Source of the DNA: a virus
DNA: 29,765 nt
IMG/VR virus record: IMGVR_UViG_3300034096_000402
Span: 1 to 29,765 of that record
Strand: one strand, 5' to 3'
Shown: piece by piece, positions 1 through 6,853 of the stretch
Numbering within the stretch: the first letter of the stretch is position 1
Layout: each line of letters begins with the position of its first letter
The notes under the pieces: model-generated
What the model was told of the DNA's origin: nothing
Database searches by the model: none
What the model saw: only the letters and a program-made list of their open reading frames with translations
Position numbers and translations under genes: made by a program

Positions 1-127
1 AATTTTATTATATTATAAATTAGGCGACCACTCCTATATTACAAATATACAAAAATAAACATTATGTCGTTTGCTTTTGCTCTGCCTTTTTGATTCCGAA
101 ATCTCGTTTAAATGTTTCATTGTTATA
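1..127. repeat. Terminal direct repeat marking a circular assembly (left copy)
   Basis: Bases 1-127 are identical to 29639-29765. The repeat starts inside an operon leader and ends inside the helicase gene, so it is not a designed terminal repeat. A length of exactly 127 equals a common de Bruijn assembler k-mer, so the simplest reading is the overlap left when a circular or circularly permuted genome is linearised. The unique circle is then 29,638 bp and the minus-strand genes at both ends are contiguous. Confidence 0.9.
42..49 (-). promoter_or_regulatory. Bacteroidetes-type promoter of the HNH/VRR-NUC operon (left copy)
   Basis: On the minus strand this reads TATATTTG, an exact match to the Bacteroidetes -7 consensus TAnnTTTG. 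Across the circular join it drives the leader and nuclease genes at 29589-28826. The same box lies at 29680-29687 in the right-hand copy of the repeat. No clear TTTG -33 box is seen at the expected distance. Confidence 0.65.
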
Positions 128-1309
128 ATCTTTTTTCTTAATTACTGAAGCGTAAATTTTGCTTTCAATTCCATCTTTGCTAAATATCCAATAAACATCA
201 TTGACTTTCCTGTCCATTGTTGTTAAACGATCTCTGCTCTGCCAATAACTTACTGCACTAAAATCAATATTATAGTAAACTAAATATTTGGCCTTTGCCA
301 AACTAATCCCCTCCCGGCCACTTACTATTTGCAAAGCGATATTTTTATCGGTTGTGTTAAACTCTTCTAAATCGTTTGTCAATCTATTGCCAAAAATGTT
401 TTTTAATGCGTTAAATTCCTCTACAAATTTGTAAAATATGGCAATCTTATCACATTCAAAACGTTTTTGAATGTAAATAGCCTTACTTAAATCAATTACT
501 TTGCTCGTGCCATCCTCAAATTTACAAGTTCCTGAATAAAGTTGATGCAATTTCTGCTGTAATTTAACTGAAGTATCAGCCAATATTAATTGGCCTTCTT
601 TGTTTTGCACCACTAAATCAGTTTTGAGCTTGTCAATTATCTTATAAGTAATTGCATCCATATCGCAATACAAAACGTTTTCATTTACTTGCGTTTCAAA
701 TCCCGCTTCAACTTGCGTAAAAGTTAAAATGTAATATCGTATTAAATGCCAAAAGTCTTTTTTCCTTGCATCGGTATAATCATTAACTTTTCCATGACCT
801 AAATGCTTCACTTTTATATTCACGTAATCATTTGCCCATTTGTAGAAAGTTGGTTGCTCAAATGGACTGTAATTGCTCACCCAAAACTGATGATACCATT
901 GGCTGTAACTTTCAGCAGTTGGAGTTCCTGACAAGAATATCATCGGCAAATCTCCGTACATCTTTTTGAATAGTTTGGCAGTTGCGTTTGGCTTTGGAAA
1001 TGCTCCAAATCGGTGATGCTCATCGTGAATGACTAAATCAAAATTGCATGAAATTTTATGTAAACTTTCATCATTAGCAATAGTTAAATGATAAGTAAAT
1101 CCAACATTGTCATAATCCGATTGAACTGAACTAAAAGCTTTTAATTTGGTTAGGAATAAAACGTTTTTAGCACCATAATTTTCAGCAGTTTGCAAAGCTG
1201 TAATTGTTTTTCCGGTTCTCACTTCCATCGCCAGGTACAAAATCTTTTTGCGTTGCAATATTTCAGCAGCTTCTTTTGAAAGTCTTGTTTGATAGTTCCT
1301 TAATTCCAT
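62..1309 (-). CDS. SNF2-like superfamily 2 DNA helicase/ATPase
   Basis: A nucleic-acid-dependent ATPase of helicase superfamily 2, probably acting in phage DNA replication, recombination or repair. Residue numbers count from the upstream TTG at 1315. Visible motifs are a Q-like segment near residues 5-13 (LRNYQ), a variant Walker A RTGKT near 33-37, DEHH at 98-101, SGTP at 129-132, a motif V-like SGREG near 332-336, and a motif VI-like QSRDRL near 359-364. At about 415 residues this is a minimal two-RecA core without accessory domains. The preferred start is the ATG at 1309, two bases after the stop of the primase gene. The TTG at 1315, which would overlap that stop, is a less likely alternative adding two residues. 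It is the last gene of a three-gene minus-strand operon starting at 3944. The family call is firm; the exact role is inferred. Confidence 0.87.
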   Translation of the reverse strand: MELRNYQTRLSKEAAEILQRKKILYLAMEVRTGKTITALQTAENYGAKNVLFLTKLKAFSSVQSDYDNVGFTYHLTIANDESLHKISCNFDLVIHDEHHRFGAFPKPNATAKLFKKMYGDLPMIFLSGTPTAESYSQWYHQFWVSNYSPFEQPTFYKWANDYVNIKVKHLGHGKVNDYTDARKKDFWHLIRYYILTFTQVEAGFETQVNENVLYCDMDAITYKIIDKLKTDLVVQNKEGQLILADTSVKLQQKLHQLYSGTCKFEDGTSKVIDLSKAIYIQKRFECDKIAIFYKFVEEFNALKNIFGNRLTNDLEEFNTTDKNIALQIVSGREGISLAKAKYLVYYNIDFSAVSYWQSRDRLTTMDRKVNDVYWIFSKDGIESKIYASVIKKKDYNNETFKRDFGIKKAEQKQTT

Positions 1310-1311
1310 AA

Positions 1312-3696
1312 TCAAAACATTATATCATTATCATCAATAATTGGAGCATTGTCATTTTTTATCTCAAACCATCTTTGACCATTGGAGTTCCCTGTCAAAT
1401 ATGTATGTCCATAAAATTTGCAATAGTGATCAAGCCATTGGGTGAATCTTTTTTGACTTAACTTATAAGTTTTAAAATCGGGATATTCGTTTATAAAGCT
1501 ATCATAATAAGTTTGTTTTATGCATCGTGTATTAAATTCAATATTCTCATTTTTACCTTCATTATTTGGTTTTGACCACTCATAAAATTCAAAAGAAGTA
1601 TTTTTAATGAATTTACGAACTTCTAAATTTTTAAAGTCGTGTTTAGTTAATCCGTTTTCTAAATAATATTGAACACAATTAATCATAAAATTGTCAAACA
1701 TTAACCATTCATTATCATCCCAATCATCAAAAAGCAAATGGCCAAACTCATCTAAAGGCGTATGCTTATAACTAAAATAGTCTGACATTTCAACCTCAAA
1801 TTTTCTTCTTTCAAATGATCCACCAACTCCTCCAATAGTATAATTTGTAGTTATTAATATTTTAGGACTTTGTTGAACTGGTAATTTAATAGCATCCTGG
1901 CCTTTGTACTCAAGGGTAATTCCTTCCGTAATTAAACTAAATAAACTTTCAAAATTAAAGTTCTTTTTTACATCATCAAAAACCAATATTTGTGTATCTG
2001 TGCTTACAGTTTGATAAGGAAAACTTTTTGTAAATTCAAATGTTTTCCCATCAATACTGCTTACTTTTTTAGTTTGACTTAATGCATTCCAAAACAAACC
2101 TTTTCCGCTTCCGCCATTAGGATTTTCGCTTATTGTTTCATCATTAAATATAATTGCTTTGTTATTTGCTGATGTTTTAAATGAATGTAAAAGGTAACCA
2201 ATTACAGATTTAAATGAATTATACTTTTCTACATTTTTACCGGATATCAACCATAAAAATTTTCTAAAAACAGCATTATGATGGTCATATTTTTGATACT
2301 CTCTATTTATAATTTGTCTTTTCCAAACAAAACCATCTAAATCTAAATAATCAATAGTTTCAATATTTTCAGATGTTACTTTTACAACACAATTATTGAA
2401 GTATAAAAAACATTCAGTTTGTGTATCTTCTTTTATATTTATTTCTGAACTTTCTAAAAAACTTAAAAAATCAGATTGAAAATATTTATTATTTGATGCC
2501 ATAAAATCATAAGGTTGAAAGCCTATATCATCACGACTTAATAAATGGTTTAGAACAAAATCTTTTATTTTCTTTTCACTTGTTTCCTCAACTAAATTTT
2601 GTTCAATTTTAATAAATGTAAAAGTATTGGCATCAGTTGGGAAATATTTAAAAAAGTTATTTTGTTGAAGCCAAAATTTATATTTATGAGGACTTAAATT
2701 TATCCTTCCTTTGTCATTATAAAACCAAAAATCTGAAACAGATATTTCCTCTTTTATATCGTCAATACAGCTTTCAATTTCTTCTTTTTTATATTCAGAG
2801 TAGTTTTCAATTACTTCTTTTTTATTCTTACCACTTCTTATTTGTTTCTCAATTTTTTCTTTAACTAATTTATCCTCAAAAAATTTAGTTCTAAAATTGG
2901 CAGTTTTTTTATATGCAGAGTTTAAAGTTGTTAAAATTTCCTTCCTGTCAAAATCTTCTTGTTCAAATTGATATAAAGTTTGTTCAGCTACATTTTTATC
3001 AATTCCAAAATCATTTAAAGCGGATGCTAATTTAAATATACTTTTATTTCTTTCATTAGGGTTGTACTTTTTTTCAAACCATTTTAAAAGATTATTTATT
3101 ATAATATTGTCAGATTTTATAGAAATTGAAACTGATTTTTTTCCTAAATCTTCAACCTCTGGAATCTCTATTTTTTCCCAAGTTTTAGAATCTTTATTAA
3201 TAAATAAATCCGGATCATAACTTTCAAAACAAAACCTACTTATATCAGAACCGCTATTATCCCATTTAGGATGGTTATAATATTCACGTAAAGAATTAAA
3301 ATATAAACTATGATTTTCAATGTCTTTTGGAATTTTAACTAAAGCTTTTACACCTTTACCACTTGGGGAAATCCAACAGCTAAAAATATAATCGTCATCA
3401 GATATTGAATTTCTAAAATCAATCGCATCTTGGGAAGTTTCAAATTTATCAAAATCTAAAATTATAAGACCAGAATGCTCTTTTATTCCTGCCTTTGATC
3501 TATAATTAAAAATACCATTAAAACAAACTCCAGGCAGTTGATTTTTATTTTTATCATAATCTATTTTTGGCAAAGTTCGTAACCACTCAACCATTTCTTT
3601 TGATTTACCTTGTCTTATTCTTTCAAGACAAAACAATACATCTTTATAAAATCCATTTGAAGTATCGTTTGATTTTCTATAAATAGTAACTATCAT
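1312..3696 (-). CDS. Primase-helicase (VirE N-terminal/PrimPol-like domain plus SF3-like helicase)
   Basis: The central replication protein of the phage. The N-terminal ~175 residues look like the BT4734/VirE_N branch of archaeo-eukaryotic primases: a metal-binding LDFD at 80-83, SPSGKG at 110-115, and SDISRF at 150-155. A lysine- and glutamate-rich linker follows. The C-terminal half has a helicase-like ATPase module of the DUF5906/SF3 type: GGSGKG (Walker A) at 528-533, LVFDD (Walker B) at 571-575, TTN (sensor) at 616-618 and ERRKFE (candidate arginine finger) at 629-634. Together these suggest origin melting or unwinding plus primer synthesis, with elongation by host polymerase because no phage polymerase is seen. 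It sits between a small upstream gene (2-base gap) and the SNF2-like helicase. The only large gene-free, iteron-bearing stretch lies just upstream of this operon. Confidence 0.85.
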   Translation of the reverse strand: MIVTIYRKSNDTSNGFYKDVLFCLERIRQGKSKEMVEWLRTLPKIDYDKNKNQLPGVCFNGIFNYRSKAGIKEHSGLIILDFDKFETSQDAIDFRNSISDDDYIFSCWISPSGKGVKALVKIPKDIENHSLYFNSLREYYNHPKWDNSGSDISRFCFESYDPDLFINKDSKTWEKIEIPEVEDLGKKSVSISIKSDNIIINNLLKWFEKKYNPNERNKSIFKLASALNDFGIDKNVAEQTLYQFEQEDFDRKEILTTLNSAYKKTANFRTKFFEDKLVKEKIEKQIRSGKNKKEVIENYSEYKKEEIESCIDDIKEEISVSDFWFYNDKGRINLSPHKYKFWLQQNNFFKYFPTDANTFTFIKIEQNLVEETSEKKIKDFVLNHLLSRDDIGFQPYDFMASNNKYFQSDFLSFLESSEINIKEDTQTECFLYFNNCVVKVTSENIETIDYLDLDGFVWKRQIINREYQKYDHHNAVFRKFLWLISGKNVEKYNSFKSVIGYLLHSFKTSANNKAIIFNDETISENPNGGSGKGLFWNALSQTKKVSSIDGKTFEFTKSFPYQTVSTDTQILVFDDVKKNFNFESLFSLITEGITLEYKGQDAIKLPVQQSPKILITTNYTIGGVGGSFERRKFEVEMSDYFSYKHTPLDEFGHLLFDDWDDNEWLMFDNFMINCVQYYLENGLTKHDFKNLEVRKFIKNTSFEFYEWSKPNNEGKNENIEFNTRCIKQTYYDSFINEYPDFKTYKLSQKRFTQWLDHYCKFYGHTYLTGNSNGQRWFEIKNDNAPIIDDNDIMF

Positions 3697-3698
3697 AA

Positions 3699-3944
3699 TT
3701 ATAAATCTTTAAAAGTTACAATTTTATGTTCTATCTCATACTCATTTAAAAATTCCCAAGCATCTGTTACTTTTGTTTTATCATAATCATTAGGTATAGA
3801 ATCCCAAATCACTGTTAAAATCCCTTTGTGATCATGTAATAAATAAATGTTATTAATATCAACTTGTATTAACATTTTTCTTAAAGTTCTTAATCTTTCA
3901 TCTGTGAAGCTTTCACCTCCACCATCTGTTCTTAAAATTTTCAT
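3699..3944 (-). CDS. Small protein of unknown function heading the primase operon
   Basis: An 81-residue soluble protein with no recognised domain. It begins MKILRTDGGGES, has a central hydrophobic strand pattern (NIYLLHDHKGILTVIWD) and a charged C-terminus. It is the first gene behind kissing-hairpin leader D and is followed after two bases by the primase-helicase. Its position suggests a replication-related or regulatory role, but the sequence does not show which. Confidence 0.75.
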   Translation of the reverse strand: MKILRTDGGGESFTDERLRTLRKMLIQVDINNIYLLHDHKGILTVIWDSIPNDYDKTKVTDAWEFLNEYEIEHKIVTFKDL

Positions 3945-3957
3945 TTTATATTTTTTT

Positions 3958-4041
3958 AAAAAGTTAATGCCCTACACCCACCGCTGGTAGTCGGTTTGCA
4001 TAAGGCATTGATAATATTTTAATTATAGCTACCAGACTACA
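3958..4041 (-). promoter_or_regulatory. Leader D: kissing-hairpin/terminator 5' leader of the primase operon
   Basis: Read on the minus strand. Hairpin 1 is UGUAG (4041-4037) with CUAUA (4028-4024), one G-U pair, and loop UCUGGUAG. Hairpin 2 is AAUGCCUUAU (4009-4000) with GUAGGGCAUU (3975-3966), ten pairs with two G-U. Its loop contains CUACCAG (3990-3984), perfectly complementary to CUGGUAG of loop 1 (4035-4029). A run of five U follows two to three bases after hairpin 2 (3962-3958), and the start codon is at 3944. The same architecture, with different sequence, precedes three other minus-strand operons. Confidence 0.7.
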
Positions 4042-4045
4042 TTTA

Positions 4046-4053
4046 CAAATATA
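4046..4053 (-). promoter_or_regulatory. Promoter of the primase-helicase operon
   Basis: TATATTTG on the minus strand, an exact Bacteroidetes -7 box, five bases before the first hairpin of leader D. The expected -33 TTTG is not evident; the upstream region is nearly all A and T. Confidence 0.65.
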
Positions 4054-4084
4054 ATAAAAAAATCAATATAAAAAATTTTATTTA

Positions 4085-4325
4085 TAAAAGTACACAAGTA
4101 CACATTGAAAGCCTTATATATATTATAGAAAAAAAACTTTTTTATTTTTTTTATTTTTTTTAGAAAAAAGTCAAATCAAAGTGTATATGTGTACTATTTT
4201 GTTGTAAACCCTTATATTTATTGACTTTAATAACAGTACACATTTTTAAAATAATGTGTACTTTATAGCTTTAAAAGTGTACTATTTAATAAAAAAAGTA
4301 AATTCAATACTTTAGTATTGAAATA
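4085..4325. other. Candidate replication origin: AGTACACA iterons and A/T-rich tracts
   Basis: Part of the gene-free stretch 3945-4372. The 8-mer AGTACACA occurs at 4089-4096 and 4097-4104 (head to tail), at 4235-4242, and inverted as TGTGTACT at 4188-4195 and 4255-4262; AGTGTACT at 4276-4283 is a 7-of-8 copy. The copies at 4235-4243 and 4254-4262 form a 9-bp inverted repeat. Between them lie long homopolymeric A and T runs (about 4129-4167), suitable for duplex opening. A 9-bp inverted repeat (4303-4311 with 4314-4322) follows. The stretch separates the SSB-like gene from the primase-helicase operon. An origin is inferred; the repeats could instead be operators. Confidence 0.5.
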
Positions 4326-4350
4326 AAAAAACCACCGGTTAAGGTGGTTT
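4325..4350 (-). terminator. Rho-independent terminator after the SSB-like gene
   Basis: On the minus strand, AAACCACC (4350-4343) pairs with GGTGGTTT (4336-4329) around a 6-base loop and runs into a T-tract. It lies about 20 bases after the stop of the SSB-like gene and closes the 5898-4373 operon before the iteron region. Confidence 0.8.
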
Positions 4351-4372
4351 AATTAGTTGTGTTGAACGCTAT

Positions 4373-5152
4373 TTAAAAATCTAAATCATCAAACTCTGAA
4401 GCTTCTTGTGTTTCATTAAAGTCATTGGCAATGTCACCATTTAAAACAACCTCAATATCGTTGACATCTTGTTTAACTAAATAGGTTTTAAGGTATGCCT
4501 CCAATATGTCAAAGCACTCATCTGCTTTAATAGCTTCTGATTCGCTTAATGACTTTCCAAAAGAAAAGCCAGGAGTTGAAAATTTAACCGCTCCTTTTTT
4601 ACCATCTTCAGCTTTGGCTATAACAATCCATTCATCAGCTAACCTGGAGCGAGTCTTTTGCGTAAAGTCTGCCCATTTGCCAACACAAGCTCCTTTAAAT
4701 TTAATATTTGCAAGTGATCCATCTTCTAACATCACATAAATAGATTTGTGATATTTAGCTCCGGCAGATACAACTTGATCCTTAATGTCTTTATATAAAC
4801 CTTTGGCAATTTCAGTAGTAGCATTTTCGCCTTTAATGTTTTTATGATAACATTTAGCGGTTAATGTTTCTTTAGAAATAAATTTAACTTCATTTGAAAT
4901 AATGTTACCACTTAAAGAATCGCTCCATCCTTTTACAAATGATAACTCATCTAATACTAAAAACTTAAATGGTAAAGGAATTGATACATTTGCCTTTTCT
5001 TTTATAACATCAATATCAGAACCTTTTAAAGATTCAGCGATTGCTTTGTCAAAATAAGAAAAACATTTGTCGTTAGATTTCCACTCAATAAATTTAGTGG
5101 CTGGGTTTGTTGCTGGTTGTGCAAACGCTTGTTTGCGGTTTGAAGTACTCAT
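4373..5152 (-). CDS. Probable phage single-stranded DNA-binding protein
   Basis: Probably coats single-stranded DNA during replication and recombination. The 259-residue product from ATG 5152 starts MSTSNRKQAF and has a beta-rich middle with aromatic and basic positions. It ends in an acidic tail closing with SEFDDLDF; such acidic tails with a terminal aromatic residue are typical of bacterial and phage SSBs, where they recruit partners. No OB-fold motif is provable by eye, so the family assignment is moderate. An upstream TTG (5179) would add nine residues but lies inside a predicted pseudoknot. The gene is last in its operon and ends at a strong terminator. The leader pseudoknot at 5172-5204 suggests gp32-like translational autoregulation. 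Confidence 0.65.
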   Translation of the reverse strand: MSTSNRKQAFAQPATNPATKFIEWKSNDKCFSYFDKAIAESLKGSDIDVIKEKANVSIPLPFKFLVLDELSFVKGWSDSLSGNIISNEVKFISKETLTAKCYHKNIKGENATTEIAKGLYKDIKDQVVSAGAKYHKSIYVMLEDGSLANIKFKGACVGKWADFTQKTRSRLADEWIVIAKAEDGKKGAVKFSTPGFSFGKSLSESEAIKADECFDILEAYLKTYLVKQDVNDIEVVLNGDIANDFNETQEASEFDDLDF

Positions 5153-5171
5153 AATTTTTATATTTATTTGT

Positions 5172-5204
5172 GGTTTCAATAGAAGCTCGTGAAACCTTCG
5201 AGCT
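5172..5204 (-). promoter_or_regulatory. H-type pseudoknot in the leader of the SSB-like gene
   Basis: On the minus strand, stem 1 is AGCUCG (5204-5199) with CGAGCU (5189-5184). Its loop is AA followed by GGUUUCA (5196-5190). Those seven bases pair exactly with UGAAACC (5178-5172), five bases after stem 1. The geometry is S1 6 bp, L1 2 nt, S2 7 bp, no gap between stems, and L3 5 nt, which is stereochemically favourable. A 19-nt unstructured AU-rich stretch separates it from the ATG at 5152, the arrangement known from the autoregulated T4 gene 32 leader. Confidence 0.65.
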
Positions 5205-5243
5205 GTTAATTATGATATGCTAATATAATATTTTTTTGTTTAA

Positions 5244-5690
5244 TTACCAAGAGATCGCTAAAGTATCTTTACGTGGTGATGTGCTTACTCTTGTTACTTC
5301 AACACCATCATCATCGTAAATGCTTGAATTAGACTTTAACGCTACCTTCAGGAGCATTTCCCTTTCGTTTAGTTTTTCTTTGATTTCTGACCATTTAAAA
5401 TCATCTTTATAGTTTATGGTTTCACCACCATTTCTAAACGTTCCTTTAAGGCCAAAAGCCTCAAAGTTTTCCTGTGGCACTACTTCTAAAATTTTAGCAG
5501 TAATTACATCGAGTGCTTCTTGCATTCTTTTAGCTTGTGCCAGGAGTTCGTACTTGTCAACCTCGCCTCCATCTATAACATCAGTTATAAATTTTGTCGC
5601 AGAGAATTGGATCTCTTTTTTGTTTGGCAAGAAGTTTTGCGTTTGTACTTCTTGCTCTCTCATCATCTGAAATAAATCTTTATTACTCAT
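5244..5690 (-). CDS. Unknown protein of the SSB operon
   Basis: A 148-residue acidic protein that I cannot place in a family. Residues 1-20 are polar, a helical segment follows (YELLAQAKRMQEALDVITAKIL), and the C-terminal half looks like a small alpha/beta domain with GGETINY and IKEKLNEREMLLK. It overlaps the upstream small gene by 8 bases and lies directly before the pseudoknot leader of the SSB-like gene, so a replication or recombination accessory role is plausible. That is inference from position only. Confidence 0.8.
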   Translation of the reverse strand: MSNKDLFQMMREQEVQTQNFLPNKKEIQFSATKFITDVIDGGEVDKYELLAQAKRMQEALDVITAKILEVVPQENFEAFGLKGTFRNGGETINYKDDFKWSEIKEKLNEREMLLKVALKSNSSIYDDDGVEVTRVSTSPRKDTLAISW

Positions 5691-5898
5691 AAAATAGGTC
5701 TGATAGGTTAGTTATTGAAAAGCTTTTGTTACTCGTGTTTAAAATCAATGTATAAGCATCTGATATTGTCAGTAGAGAATACAAATAATTATCCTCTAAT
5801 GCTTTTACCAATCTTGCGTGGGAGTTTGGATAAATTTCTTTCATCACTTCCAACTGCTCTTTGTGTTCTTCTTTTAAATTGTCAAATAGTGTTTTCAT
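5683..5898 (-). CDS. Small unknown protein, first gene of the SSB operon
   Basis: A 71-residue, probably helical protein starting MKTLFDNLKEEHKEQ. Codon choice and the 8-base overlap with the next gene support coding. It is the first open frame behind leader C, whose start codon lies 12 bases after the U-run. Function is unknown. Confidence 0.75.
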   Translation of the reverse strand: MKTLFDNLKEEHKEQLEVMKEIYPNSHARLVKALEDNYLYSLLTISDAYTLILNTSNKSFSITNLSDLFYE

Positions 5899-5910
5899 AA
5901 TAGTTTAAAT

Positions 5911-5996
5911 AAAAAATCCCTTCCAATTCAAACGAGGTCAGTCGTAAGGTCAGAAGGGAATTAGTTATGTTTTGGTTTAGAGTTCTGACCAACTCG
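5911..5996 (-). promoter_or_regulatory. Leader C: kissing-hairpin/terminator 5' leader of the SSB operon
   Basis: Read on the minus strand. Hairpin 1 is GAGUU (5995-5991) with AACUC (5984-5980) around the 6-nt loop GGUCAG. After about 20 AU-rich bases, hairpin 2 is UCCCUUC (5959-5953) with GAAGGGA (5923-5917), followed by six U (5916-5911). The hairpin 2 loop contains CUGACC (5941-5936), exactly complementary to loop 1. A second CUGACC overlaps the base of the stem (5953-5948), so this copy has two possible partners. The start codon is at 5898. Confidence 0.68.
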
Positions 5997-6000
5997 GTTA

Positions 6001-6008
6001 CAAATATA
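6001..6008 (-). promoter_or_regulatory. Promoter of the SSB operon with both -7 and -33 boxes
   Basis: TATATTTG on the minus strand (6008-6001) with TTTG at 6031-6028, separated by exactly 19 bases: an excellent match to the Bacteroidetes TTTG-N19-TAnnTTTG promoter. It lies 25 bases after the stop of the preceding small gene and six bases before hairpin 1 of leader C. Confidence 0.8.
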
Positions 6009-6032
6009 GTAATTTATAATTAATAAACAAAT

Positions 6033-6182
6033 TTATTTTTTAATTCTAAATTGATCCAAATCTTTGTTCCATTTGATCCGCAATCTTTCACGCTCTTTAC
6101 TTGGAACTGAAATAGGCAATACAACAGCAACATCGTCAATAAATGCTTTAGGTCTGCCTCCGAGATTTTTTTCTTTTTTCAT
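6033..6182 (-). CDS. Small basic protein (49 aa) with a GGRPK motif
   Basis: A 49-residue frame starting MKKEKNLGGRPKAF and ending FRIKK. The GGRPK segment resembles the AT-hook-like N-terminal arm seen in many small phage and plasmid DNA-binding proteins, and the SVPSKERERLRIKW segment could be a helix of a ribbon-helix-helix fold. It begins one base after the stop of the preceding gene, in tight operon spacing. DNA binding is a guess from the motif. Confidence 0.6.
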   Translation of the reverse strand: MKKEKNLGGRPKAFIDDVAVVLPISVPSKERERLRIKWNKDLDQFRIKK

Positions 6183-6183
6183 A

Positions 6184-6423
6184 TTATTCTTCTTTAAAAT
6201 TTTCTAACCATTGTTTAAATGTAATTGCTTTATATGCTGAACTACTAAATTGAAAGCGCATGTTTTGATCCGATGAGTTCCAGGCGCATTCTAACTGCTC
6301 CTTTTCCATTTCTTTGGCACGTTTAAATAAAGCTTCTATATCTGCTCTTGTATTCCAAACAAATTTACCATTTGGATATTGCTCTGTTAAGCAATCTTCT
6401 AACCATTCTACTGCTGTTTTCAT
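6184..6423 (-). CDS. Small unknown protein (79 aa)
   Basis: Begins MKTAVEWLEDCLTEQYPNGKF and ends WLENFKEE. Helical, with many tryptophan and phenylalanine residues for its size. It overlaps the upstream gene at ATGA, indicating translational coupling. I recognise it only as a type of short hypothetical protein typical of Bacteroidetes phages; no function can be given. Confidence 0.75.
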   Translation of the reverse strand: MKTAVEWLEDCLTEQYPNGKFVWNTRADIEALFKRAKEMEKEQLECAWNSSDQNMRFQFSSSAYKAITFKQWLENFKEE

Positions 6424-6743
6424 ATTATTTTACCTTTTACGTTATCTAATTCCTCTTGTAATTTCAATTTATAATTTGGCAATAATTGCCCTTTTGAGTT
6501 ATAAACTTCATGCAAAATAATTTCGTAAAGTATGAAATCACATTCACCTGTTTCCGGTGGATTAAAATAATTGCCTGTACATGGCTTACGATACACCTCA
6601 ACCTCAACCTCGAAATCAACTACAGCAATGCAATTAAAATCTTTATCGTAAATTTCAAAGCCTTTGGAGTTAATATAGTAATCAAACCAATTGTAATTCT
6701 CATTACAAAAATCTTTTATTGAATCTAATATTAATTTTTTCAT
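6420..6743 (-). CDS. Unknown protein (107 aa)
   Basis: Starts MKKLILDSIKDFCNENYNWFDYY, followed by an alternating hydrophobic strand region (IAVVDFEVEVEV), a loop with YRKPCTGNYFNPPETGECDF, and a helical C-terminus. The CTG...TGEC arrangement could be a disulfide or metal site but is not diagnostic. It is coupled by ATGA overlaps to both the 37-residue membrane peptide upstream and the 79-residue protein downstream. Confidence 0.75.
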   Translation of the reverse strand: MKKLILDSIKDFCNENYNWFDYYINSKGFEIYDKDFNCIAVVDFEVEVEVYRKPCTGNYFNPPETGECDFILYEIILHEVYNSKGQLLPNYKLKLQEELDNVKGKII

Positions 6744-6853
6744 AATAGATTAATTATAATTAGTAATCCAAAAAACAATACTGCTATTCCAATAGCGCAT
6801 TTCAATCCGGTCTTTAATACAAAGTCTAATTCCTTTTTTTCTTGTGGTGTCAT
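6740..6853 (-). CDS. Tiny single-pass membrane peptide (37 aa)
   Basis: A 37-residue frame starting MTPQEKKELDF with a hydrophobic segment at about residues 20-36 (AIGIAVLFFGLLIIINL). Its start overlaps the upstream stop as ATGA and its own stop overlaps the next start as ATGA, so both junctions show translational coupling. It is probably an inner-membrane peptide expressed early. Function is unknown; superinfection exclusion or host takeover is possible but unproven. Confidence 0.6.
   Translation of the reverse strand: MTPQEKKELDFVLKTGLKCAIGIAVLFFGLLIIINLL

Noticed and set aside
1-127. Genuine short direct terminal repeat of a DTR phage
   Set aside because: It ends inside the helicase gene and has exactly an assembler k-mer length; a circular contig overlap explains it better.
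3958-4041. Hairpin 2 of each leader as an ordinary terminator of the preceding operon only
   Set aside because: This could explain the hairpin and U-run but not the perfect loop-loop complementarity in all four copies. It would also terminate the operon's own transcript, and the SSB operon already has its own terminator at 4325-4350.
4303-4322. The inverted repeat TTCAATACT/AGTATTGAA as a terminator
   Set aside because: The loop is only two bases and it lies just beyond the stronger terminator at 4325-4350; its stem resembles the endolysin terminator stem but the similarity is short.
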